Source: Neptuniibacter sp. CAU 1671 (lineage in GTDB: Bacteria; Pseudomonadota; Gammaproteobacteria; Pseudomonadales; Balneatricaceae). Taken from it: 64,000 nt of DNA. Below are positions 28,973 to 38,148 of the stretch, piece by piece (the stretch's first letter is position 1; each line of letters begins with the position of its first letter). The notes beneath the pieces are model-generated. The model was given only the letters and a program-made list of their open reading frames with translations. It did no database searches and was not told the origin of the DNA. The position numbers were made by a program, and so were the translations under genes. The stretch lies in contig NZ_JARHUE010000008.1 of the NCBI RefSeq assembly GCF_029222905.1, forward strand, positions 50,041 to 114,040, given 5' to 3'.

Positions 28973-29824
28973 ATGCGTTTAGGTAAGTTTATATGCCCAC
29001 TGCTATGGGTGCTGTCATTACCAGCAGGTGCTGAGCCCTATGGCGCGGCTGATTATCCTGAGATCAAACGATTTCCTAATTCAGAGATTGTGCAGTATGC
29101 CAGCAAATATGAGCCGGATTACCGGTTTATTCTTGGTGGACTTGAGAAAGTAAACGGGGTGGTAAGACCGGAAAAAGAGGAGCGGATTAAGGGACAGCTA
29201 ACCCGGATTACCTACCGTATTCCTGATAATCATTTAGCCGCTGAAGCCTTTGCCTTTTATCTTGATCAGATCAAGACTCTGGGTGCTGAGGTTTTGTTTC
29301 AATGCCAGGGTCGAGCTTGTGGTAGCAGTAATCAGTGGGCTAACGATATCTTCGGATACTTCCGGCTTTACGGACCTGATGCTGAACAATCATTTGCAGC
29401 GGCTAAGGCCGGTGAACGTTACATCAGTCTGTATAGCATTACCCGCGGCAATAAACGGGTCTATACCCATCTTGAAGTTGTTGAAGCACCCGGCGCAGCT
29501 CCCACGGTCTCTCAGTCATGGTCGGATAGTGCTTTTAAACTCGCGTCTGATGCTGATCTCAAAGAGCTTGCAACGCGTGTTATCCAGTCCGGTGACCAGG
29601 TATGGCTGGTTACCTACGCGTTCGAAGGTGATTCTAAAGCCGCACAGATTGAGTCTGCCCGAGCACAGCTTAGCGTTGTCCGTGATCAGTTGATTACACT
29701 GGGTGTCGCGGCTGAAAAAATCCGCCTCTATCCTCTGGGTGGCTTCCTGTTACCCGGTATGAGCAAACCATCGACTGAAATTTTTGCCTACACTGATGCC
29801 TATAAGGGGTCAGGAAACGACTGA
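28973..29824 (+). CDS. DUF4892 domain exported protein
   Basis: A 283-residue protein with signal peptide MRLGKFICPLLWVLSLPAGA. The central region (YRIPDNHLAAEAFAFYLDQIKTLGAEVLFQCQGRACGSSNQWAN) is the DUF4892 signature with its cysteine pair. The C-terminal third resembles an OmpA-like peptidoglycan-binding fold. It is predicted periplasmic or outer-membrane associated; the function is unknown. It is flanked by the hydrolase and patatin genes on the same strand. Confidence 0.8.
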   Translation: MRLGKFICPLLWVLSLPAGAEPYGAADYPEIKRFPNSEIVQYASKYEPDYRFILGGLEKVNGVVRPEKEERIKGQLTRITYRIPDNHLAAEAFAFYLDQIKTLGAEVLFQCQGRACGSSNQWANDIFGYFRLYGPDAEQSFAAAKAGERYISLYSITRGNKRVYTHLEVVEAPGAAPTVSQSWSDSAFKLASDADLKELATRVIQSGDQVWLVTYAFEGDSKAAQIESARAQLSVVRDQLITLGVAAEKIRLYPLGGFLLPGMSKPSTEIFAYTDAYKGSGND

Positions 29825-29826
29825 GT

Positions 29827-30714
29827 ATGACAACTGTATCACTGGTACTTGGCAGCGGAGGCGCCAGGGGGTATGCCCATATAGGTGCTATCGAAGAGAT
29901 TCAGCGGCGTGGCTATGAGATTGTTGCAATCTCTGGCAGTTCGATGGGGGCTTTGGTAGGGGGCATGTACGCGGCAGGTAAACTGTCTGAATATCGCGAT
30001 TGGGTGTCGTCTCTTAACTGGATGCAGGTACTGCGGTTATTAGACTTCACCCTGAGTCGTGGGGCTATCAGGGGAGACCGGCTGTTCGTAAAACTGGCTG
30101 AAATTCTCGAGTCTTCCCCCCGCATTGAAGAGCTGTCCATACCCTTTACCGCGGTGGTGACGGATATCACCCGACAAAAAGAGGTGTGGTTTCAGCGTGG
30201 TTCCTTGCTCGAGGCGCTACGCGCTTCAGTGGCGATTCCGGGTCTGTTTACGCCCGTTGAACGTGACGGACGTTTGCTGGTAGATGGCGGGGTGTTAAAC
30301 CCTTTGCCGATTATTCCGGTGGTGGCTGCCCAGGCGGATCTGATTATTGCGGTGGACCTTAATATCCCGGAAGGCTGCTACAGTAGTCTGCAATGGCCTG
30401 ATACCCGTTTTCTGGAACGCTCAGGTGTCAGTGATGATTGGAGTATTCCCGACACCGCAGAGTCTGGAAATGGGAAAAAACTGACGTTCACCAAAGAAGC
30501 CGGTGGGCGGTTGGATATTTTACTGAACTCGGTTGAGGTGATGCAGGCCAGCCTGTCTGAATACAAAATAGCAGGTTACCCACCGGATCTTGTGATCAGG
30601 GTTCCGAAAAAAATTTGCAGCTTTTATGAGTTTCACCGGGCACGAGAAGTCATCGAATTCGGGCGGTTGGCAACCCGTCAACACCTTCAGGAACTGGAGC
30701 GCAGTGTTGGTTAA
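29827..30714 (+). CDS. Patatin-like phospholipase (RssA-like)
   Basis: A 295-residue patatin-fold hydrolase. The oxyanion motif LGSGGARGYAHIGAIEEI, the nucleophile elbow ISGSSMGALVGGMYA and the dyad Asp in LLVDGGVLNPLPI are complete. It resembles the RssA/NTE-type single-domain esterases, which act on phospholipids at the inner membrane. It begins two bases after the DUF4892 gene and ends six bases before a convergent gene. Confidence 0.9.
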   Translation: MTTVSLVLGSGGARGYAHIGAIEEIQRRGYEIVAISGSSMGALVGGMYAAGKLSEYRDWVSSLNWMQVLRLLDFTLSRGAIRGDRLFVKLAEILESSPRIEELSIPFTAVVTDITRQKEVWFQRGSLLEALRASVAIPGLFTPVERDGRLLVDGGVLNPLPIIPVVAAQADLIIAVDLNIPEGCYSSLQWPDTRFLERSGVSDDWSIPDTAESGNGKKLTFTKEAGGRLDILLNSVEVMQASLSEYKIAGYPPDLVIRVPKKICSFYEFHRAREVIEFGRLATRQHLQELERSVG

Positions 30715-30720
30715 GCCAGA

Positions 30721-31254
30721 TCAGCGTTTCAGCAGGATATAAAGTGCACCGCTGCCGCCATCAGCGGGCACAGCAGAACAGAACGCCAGTACTCCCGGTA
30801 AGCGACGCAGCCACTCATTGACATAGGATTTTATTAACGCTTCTCCGCTATGTGCTTTGCCATGTACCAGCAATAAGCAGCGGAGCTTCTGCTGGCGCGC
30901 ATCCCGAATAAACAGACTGACCTGATCTCTGGCCTGTTCGACGGTATAACCATGCAGATCCAAACCCTGATCCCAGGGAATATGCCCTTGCTTCAGACGT
31001 TGCAGCAGTCGGTGTTGCACACCCGGAACGGCAAATAACAGTTGTTCTTCAGAACCCACACGCTTTGCATCGGCATCTGAGAGGCCATCAACAATTAACT
31101 CTTCTTGCCGAACAGCAGCGCTGCGACGGTAGTGTTTACTGGTGGTATCAGGCTTGTTGCACACATCAAGATCAGCCCGATCATGCTGATGAGGCGTCAC
31201 GTCCTGCAGTGCATCCTGAAAGCTGATGTCGTCGTCTGAAGTATCTGAATTCAT
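30721..31254 (-). CDS. Smr domain (MutS-like) protein
   Basis: A 177-residue protein: an acidic, disordered N-terminus, then a C-terminal Smr domain with LDLHGYTVEQAR, LLVHGKAHSGEALIKSYV and AFCSAVPADGGSGALYILL. Smr domains nick or cleave nucleic acid; SmrB cuts mRNA at collided ribosomes. The gene lies divergent to prmB, as smrB does in E. coli, but the VHGK..GGSGA core looks more like the SmrA/YdaL type, so no symbol is given. Confidence 0.88.
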   Translation of the reverse strand: MNSDTSDDDISFQDALQDVTPHQHDRADLDVCNKPDTTSKHYRRSAAVRQEELIVDGLSDADAKRVGSEEQLLFAVPGVQHRLLQRLKQGHIPWDQGLDLHGYTVEQARDQVSLFIRDARQQKLRCLLLVHGKAHSGEALIKSYVNEWLRRLPGVLAFCSAVPADGGSGALYILLKR

Positions 31255-31316
31255 GGTATTAACAGGGGGTTTTATTTACTATAGCGGGCCTGTTTTCTGA
31301 TTATCGGTTGCCCGGA

Positions 31317-32231
31317 ATGCGTGATCAAGCTCATATTATCTCCTGTCTGAATACTCTGCGTGACTACGTGCGTTATGCAATGAGTGAGTTTGCCCGTCAT
31401 GAGGTGTTTCTTGGGCATGGCACAGACAATAACTGGGATGAAGCGGTACAGCTTGTTCTGGCGGCAGTCGATCTGGCCTGGGACGTTAATCCGGCGGTAC
31501 TGGATGCAGCACTTCTGCCGGATGAAAAAAAACAAATTCTGAGTTTTATCGAACAACGGGTTGATGCGCGAAAACCTTTGCCCTACATCACCCGTCAGGC
31601 CTGGTTTTGTGAGCTGCCGTTTTATGTCGATGAGCGAGTTTTGATTCCTCGCTCACCGATAGGCGAACTTATTCAACAGCAATTTTCACCCTGGCTGAGA
31701 GAGGACTCTGTGACCCGGGTGCTTGATCTGTGCACCGGCAGCGGCTGTATCGGTATCGCTTGCGCCTATGCGTTTCCGGATTCTGAAGTGGATCTGGTGG
31801 ATATCTCACCGGATGCGCTTGAGGTTGCCGGCATCAATATTGAAAAACACCAGATGGTAGATCGGGTATTCGCCATCGAATCAGACCTGTTTGCTGAGCT
31901 CAAAGGTCGCAAATATGAGTTGATTGTCAGTAATCCGCCTTACGTAGATGCGGCAGACCTGGCAAGTATGCCTGATGAGTTTCAGCATGAGCCCGAACTC
32001 GCGCTTGGCTCAGGTCCAGATGGTCTGGACATTACCCGGAAGATTCTGCGCCAGGCTTGTGATTACCTGACAGAAGATGGCCTGCTGGTGGTTGAAGTGG
32101 GCAATAGTGAAGTTCATCTGATGCAGCAGTATCCTGAACTTCCGGTGATCTGGCTGGAATTTGAACAGGGTGGTAATGGGGTATTTGCCATCAGTGCCGC
32201 CGATCTGGTTCAGTATAAAGACCTGATCTGA
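31317..32231 (+). CDS. prmB: Ribosomal protein L3 glutamine methyltransferase PrmB
   Basis: A 304-residue SAM-dependent enzyme that N5-methylates a glutamine in ribosomal protein L3. The ATG at 31317 is preferred over an in-frame TTG nine bases upstream. The SAM-binding motif VLDLCTGSGCIGIACAYAFP and the catalytic SNPPYVDAADLA are present. The order prmB-aroC is conserved in gammaproteobacteria and helps separate it from PrmC. Confidence 0.92.
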   Translation: MRDQAHIISCLNTLRDYVRYAMSEFARHEVFLGHGTDNNWDEAVQLVLAAVDLAWDVNPAVLDAALLPDEKKQILSFIEQRVDARKPLPYITRQAWFCELPFYVDERVLIPRSPIGELIQQQFSPWLREDSVTRVLDLCTGSGCIGIACAYAFPDSEVDLVDISPDALEVAGINIEKHQMVDRVFAIESDLFAELKGRKYELIVSNPPYVDAADLASMPDEFQHEPELALGSGPDGLDITRKILRQACDYLTEDGLLVVEVGNSEVHLMQQYPELPVIWLEFEQGGNGVFAISAADLVQYKDLI

Positions 32232-32253
32232 TTTTAATTGCAGCTGTCGTTTT

Positions 32254-32262
32254 TGTTATACT
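32254..32262 (+). promoter_or_regulatory. Extended -10 promoter element before aroC
   Basis: TGTTATACT fits an extended -10 (TGn plus TATACT at 32257-32262), 39 bases upstream of the aroC start. No clear -35 is present. Confidence 0.4.
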
Positions 32263-32301
32263 CGGCACCCTATTTGATCTTGTAGCTACGGAAGTGATCC
32301 C

Positions 32302-33393
32302 ATGTCTGGAAATAGTTTTGGCAAACTGTTCACAGTGACCACCTTTGGCGAAAGCCACGGCAAGGCGCTGGGTTGTATTGTGGACGGCTGTCCTCCGGGG
32401 ATTGAACTTTGCGAGGCTGACTTGCAGCTCGATCTTGATCGACGCAAGCCGGGTACATCCCGTCACACCACGCAGCGTCGTGAAGCTGATGAGGTGGAGA
32501 TTCTGTCAGGGGTGTTTGAAGGTAAAACCACCGGTACGCCGATTGGCCTGCTAATTAAAAATACTGATCAGCGTTCCAAGGATTACAGCAATATCGCTGA
32601 AACGTTTCGTCCGGCGCATGCGGACTATGTTTACAGTCACAAATATGGTTTCAGGGATTACCGGGGTGGTGGACGCTCCTCTGCCCGTGAAACCGCCATG
32701 CGTGTAGCGGCTGGATCGATTGCGAAGAAGTTCCTGGCCACTAAAGGCGTTGCTATAAGAGGCTACTTATCACAGCTGGGGCCACTGAAGATCGATACCA
32801 ATCAGTTTGATTGGGATCAGGTTGATCAAAATCCGTTTTTCTGCCCGGATGCCTCCCTGGTTGCGCCGCTTGAAGCCTATATGGATTCGCTGCGCAAAGA
32901 GGGTAATTCCATTGGTGCAAAAATCTCCGTTGTCGCAACAGGCGTTCCTGTTGGTCTGGGTGAACCTATTTTTGACCGTTTGGACGCTGATCTGGCGCAT
33001 GCACTGATGAGCATTAATGCCGTCAAAGGGGTCGAGATTGGCGATGGTTTTGCGGTGGTGGAACAGAAAGGCACCGAGCACCGCGATGAGATGACACCGG
33101 AAGGTTTCCTGTCCAATCATGCCGGCGGTATTTTAGGTGGCATCTCTTCCGGTCAGGATATCGTGGCACACATTGCACTTAAACCTACTTCCAGTCTTCG
33201 TTTACCAGGTAGAAGCATTAATGCCAGAGGGGAGGCGATTGAGGTCGTGACTCAGGGTCGCCATGATCCTTGCGTGGGCATTCGTGCCACCCCCATTGCT
33301 GAAGCAATGCTGGCCATTGTGCTGATGGATCATTTCCTCCGTCACAGAGGACAAAACGCAGATGTGCAGTGCAGCATTCCGGTCATAACCTAA
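32302..33393 (+). CDS. aroC: Chorismate synthase
   Basis: A 363-residue FMN-dependent enzyme that forms chorismate from EPSP, the last shikimate step feeding the trp genes further along. Signatures are [43 protein letters not shown] and [17 protein letters not shown]. Length is normal (about 360). It follows prmB by 70 bases with its own probable promoter. Confidence 0.97.
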   Translation: MSGNSFGKLFTVTTFGESHGKALGCIVDGCPPGIELCEADLQLDLDRRKPGTSRHTTQRREADEVEILSGVFEGKTTGTPIGLLIKNTDQRSKDYSNIAETFRPAHADYVYSHKYGFRDYRGGGRSSARETAMRVAAGSIAKKFLATKGVAIRGYLSQLGPLKIDTNQFDWDQVDQNPFFCPDASLVAPLEAYMDSLRKEGNSIGAKISVVATGVPVGLGEPIFDRLDADLAHALMSINAVKGVEIGDGFAVVEQKGTEHRDEMTPEGFLSNHAGGILGGISSGQDIVAHIALKPTSSLRLPGRSINARGEAIEVVTQGRHDPCVGIRATPIAEAMLAIVLMDHFLRHRGQNADVQCSIPVIT

Positions 33394-33482
33394 GTGCCTG
33401 TCACTAGACGATTAAAATGAAATTCTGATGAAAACTAAGTATTTTTTTACAGAATTTACTTTAGTTTTTGCTTGTTTGATTG

Positions 33483-33488
33483 TATAAA
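33483..33488 (+). promoter_or_regulatory. Candidate -10 box of the speD-speE unit
   Basis: TATAAA at 33483-33488, with a weak -35 (TTTAGT) 17 bases upstream in a T-rich stretch. No other -10-like site is seen between the terminator and speD. If used, transcription would start near 33495, placing the terminator hairpin at the very 5' end of the transcript. Confidence 0.35.
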
Positions 33489-33506
33489 TGCGCCACAATT
33501 AATCGG

Positions 33507-33537
33507 GTGCTCGACATCACTGTCGGGCACTTTTTTA
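33507..33537 (+). terminator. Intrinsic terminator between aroC and speD, possibly an attenuator
   Basis: GTGCTCGACA, a TCAC loop and TGTCGGGCAC form a 10-bp stem (one G-T pair) followed by TTTTTT. It is 114 bases after the aroC stop and 52 bases before speD. It may simply end aroC, or it may attenuate speD from an upstream promoter. Confidence 0.85.
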
Positions 33538-33588
33538 TTCTCACATAACCTGCTCCATTCGCGGGGCATTAAGGGGGAGTCAACGTCG

Positions 33589-34083
33589 ATGCAAGAGGCA
33601 CTTACCGCTGTGCACGAGGTGGAAGAACATGAGTCTTCAAGCAGTGTAGCTTGGCCAGGTTTTTATCAGGGTGAAGACGACGATCGTCTGGACTACTTCA
33701 TCGAACGCGATGGCGTTCGTTTTGCAGGTACCCACCTGATTATTGACCTCAAAGGTGCGACCAATCTGGATAATCTTGAAGTGATGGAAAAAGCACTTCG
33801 TGATTCAGTGACGGAAGCCGGCGCTACACTGCTGCATATCCATCTGCACCACTTTACCCCAAATGGTGGTATTTCCGGCGTAGCTGTATTGGCTGAGTCA
33901 CACATCAGTGTGCACACCTGGCCAGAACGTAGCTTCGCAGCTTTTGATGTTTTTATGTGCGGTGATGCAAAACCGGCGCGCGCTGTTCCTGTGCTGGAGA
34001 AAGCATTTAAACCGACTGAAGTAAAAGTAGACGAAATCCTACGAGGTAAGGTGAACATCGACGATGACAACTACCTACAGTGA
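33589..34083 (+). CDS. speD: S-adenosylmethionine decarboxylase proenzyme
   Basis: A 164-residue pyruvoyl-type decarboxylase making decarboxy-SAM for spermidine synthesis. The ATG at 33589 follows AAGGGGGAG with good spacing. Self-cleavage should occur at Glu103-Ser104 in [12 protein letters not shown], turning Ser104 into the pyruvoyl group; His and Cys residues lie in HTWPER and FMCGDA. It has an N-terminal extension of about 36 residues over the smallest prokaryotic forms. It overlaps speE by 20 bases. Confidence 0.93.
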   Translation: MQEALTAVHEVEEHESSSSVAWPGFYQGEDDDRLDYFIERDGVRFAGTHLIIDLKGATNLDNLEVMEKALRDSVTEAGATLLHIHLHHFTPNGGISGVAVLAESHISVHTWPERSFAAFDVFMCGDAKPARAVPVLEKAFKPTEVKVDEILRGKVNIDDDNYLQ

Positions 34084-34918
34084 AACACTGCACCAGGGTT
34101 ACGGCCAGCGCTTTGATGTAGAAGAGGTTCTGTTTGAACAGCAGACCGATTCCTGGCATCTGGTTATTTTTCGTAACCCGATTTACGGAACGGTGATGGC
34201 GCTGGATGGCATCATCCAGACCACTGAACGAGACGAGTTTGTCTACCACGAAATGCTGACCCATGTGCCTTTGCTGGCACATGGCAATGCCAAACGCGTA
34301 CTGATTATCGGTGGCGGTGATGGTGGTATTCTGCGTGAAGTTTGCCGTCATGAGTCCGTAGAGCATGTCACTCAGGTTGAGATTGATCAGTCTGTAATTG
34401 AAATGTGTAAGACATACCTGCCGAATCACTCGGCAGGTGCTTTCGATGATCCGCGTACCAATATCGTTATCGCTGACGGTATGGAATATGTTCATCAAAC
34501 TGATGATAAGTTTGATGTGATCATCTCTGACTGTACCGATCCGGTAGGTCCGGGCGAAGTGCTCTTCAGTAGCCGTTTTTACGAAGGTTGTAAAAATCTG
34601 CTGACTGAAGGTGGCGTGTTTGTGGCGCAGAACGGTGTGCCTTTCCTGCAACAGGATGAGGTGATCACTACGCGTCGTCGCCTGAGTCCATACTTCGCTG
34701 ATCAGAGTTTCTACACGGCTGCTGTGCCGACCTATATCGGTGGCGTCATGGCATTGGCCTGGGGCAGTGATAATCCGGCATTACGCCAGTTAGATCTGGC
34801 GACACTGACGGCCCGTTATCAGGCCAGCGGCATCAAAACCCGCTACTACAATCCACAGGTACACCAGGGCTGTTTTGCTCTGCCTCAGTATCTGTTGGAT
34901 GCATTAGAGACTGCCTGA
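34064..34918 (+). CDS. speE: Spermidine synthase
   Basis: A 284-residue aminopropyltransferase that joins decarboxy-SAM and putrescine. Motifs are [28 protein letters not shown] (SAM-like binding), [12 protein letters not shown] and the catalytic Asp in [16 protein letters not shown]. Length is near E. coli SpeE (288). It is translated from within the speD end and closed by a terminator. Confidence 0.96.
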   Translation: MTTTYSETLHQGYGQRFDVEEVLFEQQTDSWHLVIFRNPIYGTVMALDGIIQTTERDEFVYHEMLTHVPLLAHGNAKRVLIIGGGDGGILREVCRHESVEHVTQVEIDQSVIEMCKTYLPNHSAGAFDDPRTNIVIADGMEYVHQTDDKFDVIISDCTDPVGPGEVLFSSRFYEGCKNLLTEGGVFVAQNGVPFLQQDEVITTRRRLSPYFADQSFYTAAVPTYIGGVMALAWGSDNPALRQLDLATLTARYQASGIKTRYYNPQVHQGCFALPQYLLDALETA

Positions 34919-34934
34919 GCGTAATATCTGAAAG

Positions 34935-34957
34935 AGCCGGTGTAAGCCGGCTTTTTT
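34935..34957 (+). terminator. Terminator of speD-speE
   Basis: AGCCGG, a 6-base loop and CCGGCT are followed by a run of T, 16 bases after the speE stop. Confidence 0.85.
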
Positions 34958-34984
34958 ATTGTGCCGTTTTCAGACTATAAGCCC

Positions 34985-36148
34985 ATGCCAAGCTCATACC
35001 TCAGCCTCAGCGGTTTCTATTTTTTCTATTTTGCCCTGCTGGGCATCATGGTGCCGTACTGGACGCTGTACCTGAAATCCTTCGGTTTTGAAGCTCAGGT
35101 CATCGGCATGCTGATGGCAACATTACATGCATCCCGTATCTTTGCGCCCTATCTCTGGGGGCGGCTTGCCGATGAAACCGGTCAGCGCCTGCGCATTGTT
35201 CGCTGGGGGGCGGCTATCACCTGGATTATTTTTCTGCTGGTGTTTTGGCAGAACACGGCCATGGGCATTGGTCTGGTAATGTTGGGATTCAGTTTTTTCT
35301 GGAATGCAGTATTGCCACAGTTTGAAGTGATTACGCTGGGTTATCTTGGGGAGCGGCGACATCGCTACAGCCAAATCCGGTTATGGGGTTCCATTGGTTT
35401 TATTCTGACGGTTGCAGGCATAGGGGTTGTGCTGGATCAGATTTCTATTCAGTGGATTCCAGTGTTTATGCTGCTCACCATGATCGGTATTTGGCTGACC
35501 TCTCTGATAGTAAATGAGGATGGTCAGACAGAGGTGGCTCATACAGGTACAGCAGGTGCTGAATTCTGGCAGGTACTTAAGCACCCTCAGGTACGTGCAT
35601 TCTTTTTGATCTGCCTTCTTATCCAGTTGGGACATGGTGCCTATTACACGTTCTATTCCGTTCTGATGGTGGATCTTGGTTACAGTCGCACGGACATCGG
35701 TGTGCTCTGGGCTGTGGGTGTCATCGCAGAAGTGATTATTTTTATTTTCATGCACCGGATGATCGAACGTTGGGGTATCCGGAATATCATGCTTATCAGT
35801 CTTGTTTTGTGTGTCCTGCGTTGGGTGCTGATTGCCTGGATTCCGGATCAGAAATGGCCCATGGTTTTTGCGCAAACACTGCATGCTGCAACCTTTGGCT
35901 GCTTGCATGCGGTTGGCATTGCGCTGGTGCATCATTACTTTTCTCAACGCAGTCACGGGCAGGGCCAGGCCATGTATTCGAGCTTTGGCTTTGGTTTGGG
36001 TGGGGCATCAGGCGCGCTTTTGAGCGGCTTTTTATGGGATGCTGCAGGTCCGCAATGGGCCTTTGGTGTCTCTGCATTCGTCAGTCTTGTTGCTATCGTG
36101 TTGGCACTGATATGGATCTATCCGGAAAAAGTGCAGCAAAACAATTGA
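34985..36148 (+). CDS. MFS transporter, HcaT/MFS_1-like
   Basis: A 387-residue protein with 12 hydrophobic segments, starting at ATG 34985; an upstream in-frame GTG would fall at the end of the speE terminator. FFYFALLGIMVPYWTLYLKSFGF and GRLADETGQRLRIVRWG resemble the 3-phenylpropionate permease (HcaT) group of the MFS_1-like family. The substrate is uncertain. It is the last gene before the PHA cluster. Confidence 0.85.
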   Translation: MPSSYLSLSGFYFFYFALLGIMVPYWTLYLKSFGFEAQVIGMLMATLHASRIFAPYLWGRLADETGQRLRIVRWGAAITWIIFLLVFWQNTAMGIGLVMLGFSFFWNAVLPQFEVITLGYLGERRHRYSQIRLWGSIGFILTVAGIGVVLDQISIQWIPVFMLLTMIGIWLTSLIVNEDGQTEVAHTGTAGAEFWQVLKHPQVRAFFLICLLIQLGHGAYYTFYSVLMVDLGYSRTDIGVLWAVGVIAEVIIFIFMHRMIERWGIRNIMLISLVLCVLRWVLIAWIPDQKWPMVFAQTLHAATFGCLHAVGIALVHHYFSQRSHGQGQAMYSSFGFGLGGASGALLSGFLWDAAGPQWAFGVSAFVSLVAIVLALIWIYPEKVQQNN

Positions 36149-36158
36149 TTTGGGTATT

Positions 36159-36184
36159 TTGCAGTGCCGAAGTTTTGCTATAGG
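36159..36184 (+). promoter_or_regulatory. TTGCAGTGC element and extended -10 before DUF6489-phaR
   Basis: TTGCAGTGC (36159-36167) precedes an extended -10-like TGCTATAGG (36176-36184). The 9-base core is identical to the one in the phaC palindrome at 8808-8816 and lies in a similar place relative to its -10. A shared PhaR operator is inferred. Confidence 0.35.
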
Positions 36185-36219
36185 ATAGGGAGTGTAAATA
36201 CCCCTTAAGGAGTCAGGGT

Positions 36220-36489
36220 ATGAAGTTTAATATTGATATCGACATGACGCCTGATGAACTTCGTCGTGTATTGGGTTTGCCCGATGTGCAGAAGTTTCAG
36301 GAAGATATGATGCGAAAGATCACGGAACAAATGGAAGCCGGTGTTGAGGGTTATGATCCTCTGACATTGTTTAAACCCTATCTGACCAGCGGGCTGGGTT
36401 CCATGGAAGCGCTGCAAAAACTGATGATGAACCTGATGACCTCCGGGTACTCAGGTAGCAGTTCTTCTGCGCCTAAAGGCAAAGACTGA
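36220..36489 (+). CDS. DUF6489 family protein, phaR-linked
   Basis: An 89-residue protein beginning MKFNIDIDMTPDELRRVLGLPDVQKFQ, methionine-rich in the middle, with a Ser/Gly tail. It matches the DUF6489 family as I know it. AAGGAG lies 10 bases upstream of the ATG. phaR begins nine bases after it ends, so it is probably part of a PHA regulatory operon. The amphipathic, Met-rich helix could bind granule surfaces; this is inference. Confidence 0.75.
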   Translation: MKFNIDIDMTPDELRRVLGLPDVQKFQEDMMRKITEQMEAGVEGYDPLTLFKPYLTSGLGSMEALQKLMMNLMTSGYSGSSSSAPKGKD

Positions 36490-36498
36490 GTACTGCAC

Positions 36499-37026
36499 GT
36501 GAAAGAGATGCAGATCCTGTCACCCAATAGTAGAGAGAGCGGTACGTTGCGAATTCTAAGAAAATATACAAATCGCCGTTTGTACGACACCTCACGCAGC
36601 TGTTATGTCACCCTTGATGATGTCAAACAGCTGGTACTGTCTGGAGAGGCTTTCAAGGTCGAAGATTCAAAGACCGGTAGCGATCTGACACGGAATATCC
36701 TGTTGCAGATTATCAGCGAGCAGGAAGCCCGGGGTCACGGCACTCTGCTGACAAACCAGGTTTTGCAGCAATTGATCCGTTTCTACGGGGACAGCATGCA
36801 GGGCATGATGAGCCAGTACCTTGAGCAGAGCATATCTTCCTTCCTTGAGCATCAGGACCGCATCCGTGAACAGATGCAGACCATGATGGGTGCTGCCAAC
36901 CCATTGACCATGATGACCCGTTTTGCTGACCGTAATCCTATGTGGAATATGTTCGGCCAGACCGATGAAGGCCAGAAGAAAGAAACAACGACTCCGCCGC
37001 CGGATGAAAAATCTGAGAAATCCTGA
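36499..37026 (+). CDS. phaR: Polyhydroxyalkanoate synthesis repressor PhaR
   Basis: A 175-residue DNA-binding, PHA-sensing repressor. The N-terminal domain RILRKYTNRRLYDTSRSCYVTLDDVKQLVLSGE is the PHB/PHA accumulation regulator domain, followed by an amphipathic region (QLIRFYGDSMQGMMSQYLEQSIS) thought to bind polymer or oligomer. The GTG 36499 start is used; an ATG at 36508 is also possible. PhaR homologues repress phasin and their own gene until PHA is present. Convergent with phaE-phaC. Confidence 0.93.
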   Translation: MKEMQILSPNSRESGTLRILRKYTNRRLYDTSRSCYVTLDDVKQLVLSGEAFKVEDSKTGSDLTRNILLQIISEQEARGHGTLLTNQVLQQLIRFYGDSMQGMMSQYLEQSISSFLEHQDRIREQMQTMMGAANPLTMMTRFADRNPMWNMFGQTDEGQKKETTTPPPDEKSEKS

Positions 37027-37030
37027 TAAT

Positions 37031-37060
37031 AAAAAAGGGCGAAGTGATTCGCCCTTTTTT
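37031..37060. terminator. Bidirectional terminator between phaR and class III phaC
   Basis: AAAAAAGGGCGAA, a GTGA loop and TTCGCCCTTTTTT form a perfect 13-bp stem with A and T runs at either end. Confidence 0.93.
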
Positions 37061-37083
37061 ATGTATTTCAGTCAGCAGTCTGA

Positions 37084-38148
37084 CTAATCCCGTTCGGCCA
37101 GCCACTCTTTAATCGCCGGCGCGACAGTTTTTTGCGCCTTTGATGACACGAATACACCAATGTGGCCCGCTTTAATTTCCATCTCCTGATAATCCTGGCT
37201 GTTGCAGTGGTTTTTAAGCGCAGTAGAGGCTTTAGGTGGCACCAGATGATCAAAGCTGCCAAAAATATTCAGCACGGGTTGGGTGATATTCTTAAGATCA
37301 ACCTGCTTTGGCCCAATCTGAGCTGTACCCTTGATCAGCCGGTTTTCCTGAAAAAACTGGGTAATAAACTCCCGAAAGGCTTCGCCGGCCTGATCCGGGC
37401 TGTCATAGATCCAGCGTTCCATGCGTAGAAAACTGAGCGCACTCTCTTCGTTTTCAAGCTGATTGGGCATGCCCAGATTTTTTTGCAGCCCCAGCCTCAT
37501 CGGCATCAGAGAGTTGTAGGAGTCGTTCAGCATGTTGCCCGGAATGTTGCCATAGGTCTGAACGGCAAGGTCGGTGTCCACATACTTGGCAAGGTGGTAG
37601 AGCAGGTTATCCTCGGTTTGAAAATCAACCGGGGTCACCATGGTAATCAGGTTTTTGATCTTTGCTGGATTCAGAGCGGTGTAGCAGAGGCTGAAAGTAC
37701 CGCCCTGACAGATGCCGAGCAAATTGGTCTGTTCGCTGCCTGCATGAGCACAGACCTGATCAACCGCGTTATTCAGGTATTCGTTGATGTAATCGTCCAG
37801 ATCCAGATAGCGGTCTGCAGCATCGGGATAACCCCAATCGATCAGATAAACATCCAGCCCCAGTTCAAGCAGGCGTTGCAGCATTGAGCGCTTGGGTTCC
37901 AGATCAATCATATACGGACGATTGACCAGGGCGTAGCTGATCAGAAGGGGAGTCTTGCAGGTCTTTTTGCCAATCGCTTTGTAATAACGCAGAGAAAATT
38001 TATCCTGGCAGAACAACACCTCAAACGGGGTTTGCTCAACATCCACCTCTTTGATCTGCAGTAGCGTACTGTAACTCTTCAGCAGTTTGCGGTTGAACTC
38101 GAACAGCTCATCAGCCACGACAACCGGATCAAGATCTAGCTGACTCAT
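37084..38148 (-). CDS. phaC: Class III PHA synthase catalytic subunit
   Basis: A 354-residue synthase subunit, the short length typical of class III PhaC (about 355). The lipase-like box LLGICQGGTFSLCY carries the catalytic Cys; the Asp is in IFGSFDHLVPP and the His in KAGHIGVFVSS. It needs PhaE, whose gene overlaps it by four bases (ATGA) upstream. Together they polymerise short-chain 3-hydroxyacyl-CoA. A class I synthase also exists at 6,959-8,698. Confidence 0.95.
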   Translation of the reverse strand: MSQLDLDPVVVADELFEFNRKLLKSYSTLLQIKEVDVEQTPFEVLFCQDKFSLRYYKAIGKKTCKTPLLISYALVNRPYMIDLEPKRSMLQRLLELGLDVYLIDWGYPDAADRYLDLDDYINEYLNNAVDQVCAHAGSEQTNLLGICQGGTFSLCYTALNPAKIKNLITMVTPVDFQTEDNLLYHLAKYVDTDLAVQTYGNIPGNMLNDSYNSLMPMRLGLQKNLGMPNQLENEESALSFLRMERWIYDSPDQAGEAFREFITQFFQENRLIKGTAQIGPKQVDLKNITQPVLNIFGSFDHLVPPKASTALKNHCNSQDYQEMEIKAGHIGVFVSSKAQKTVAPAIKEWLAERD

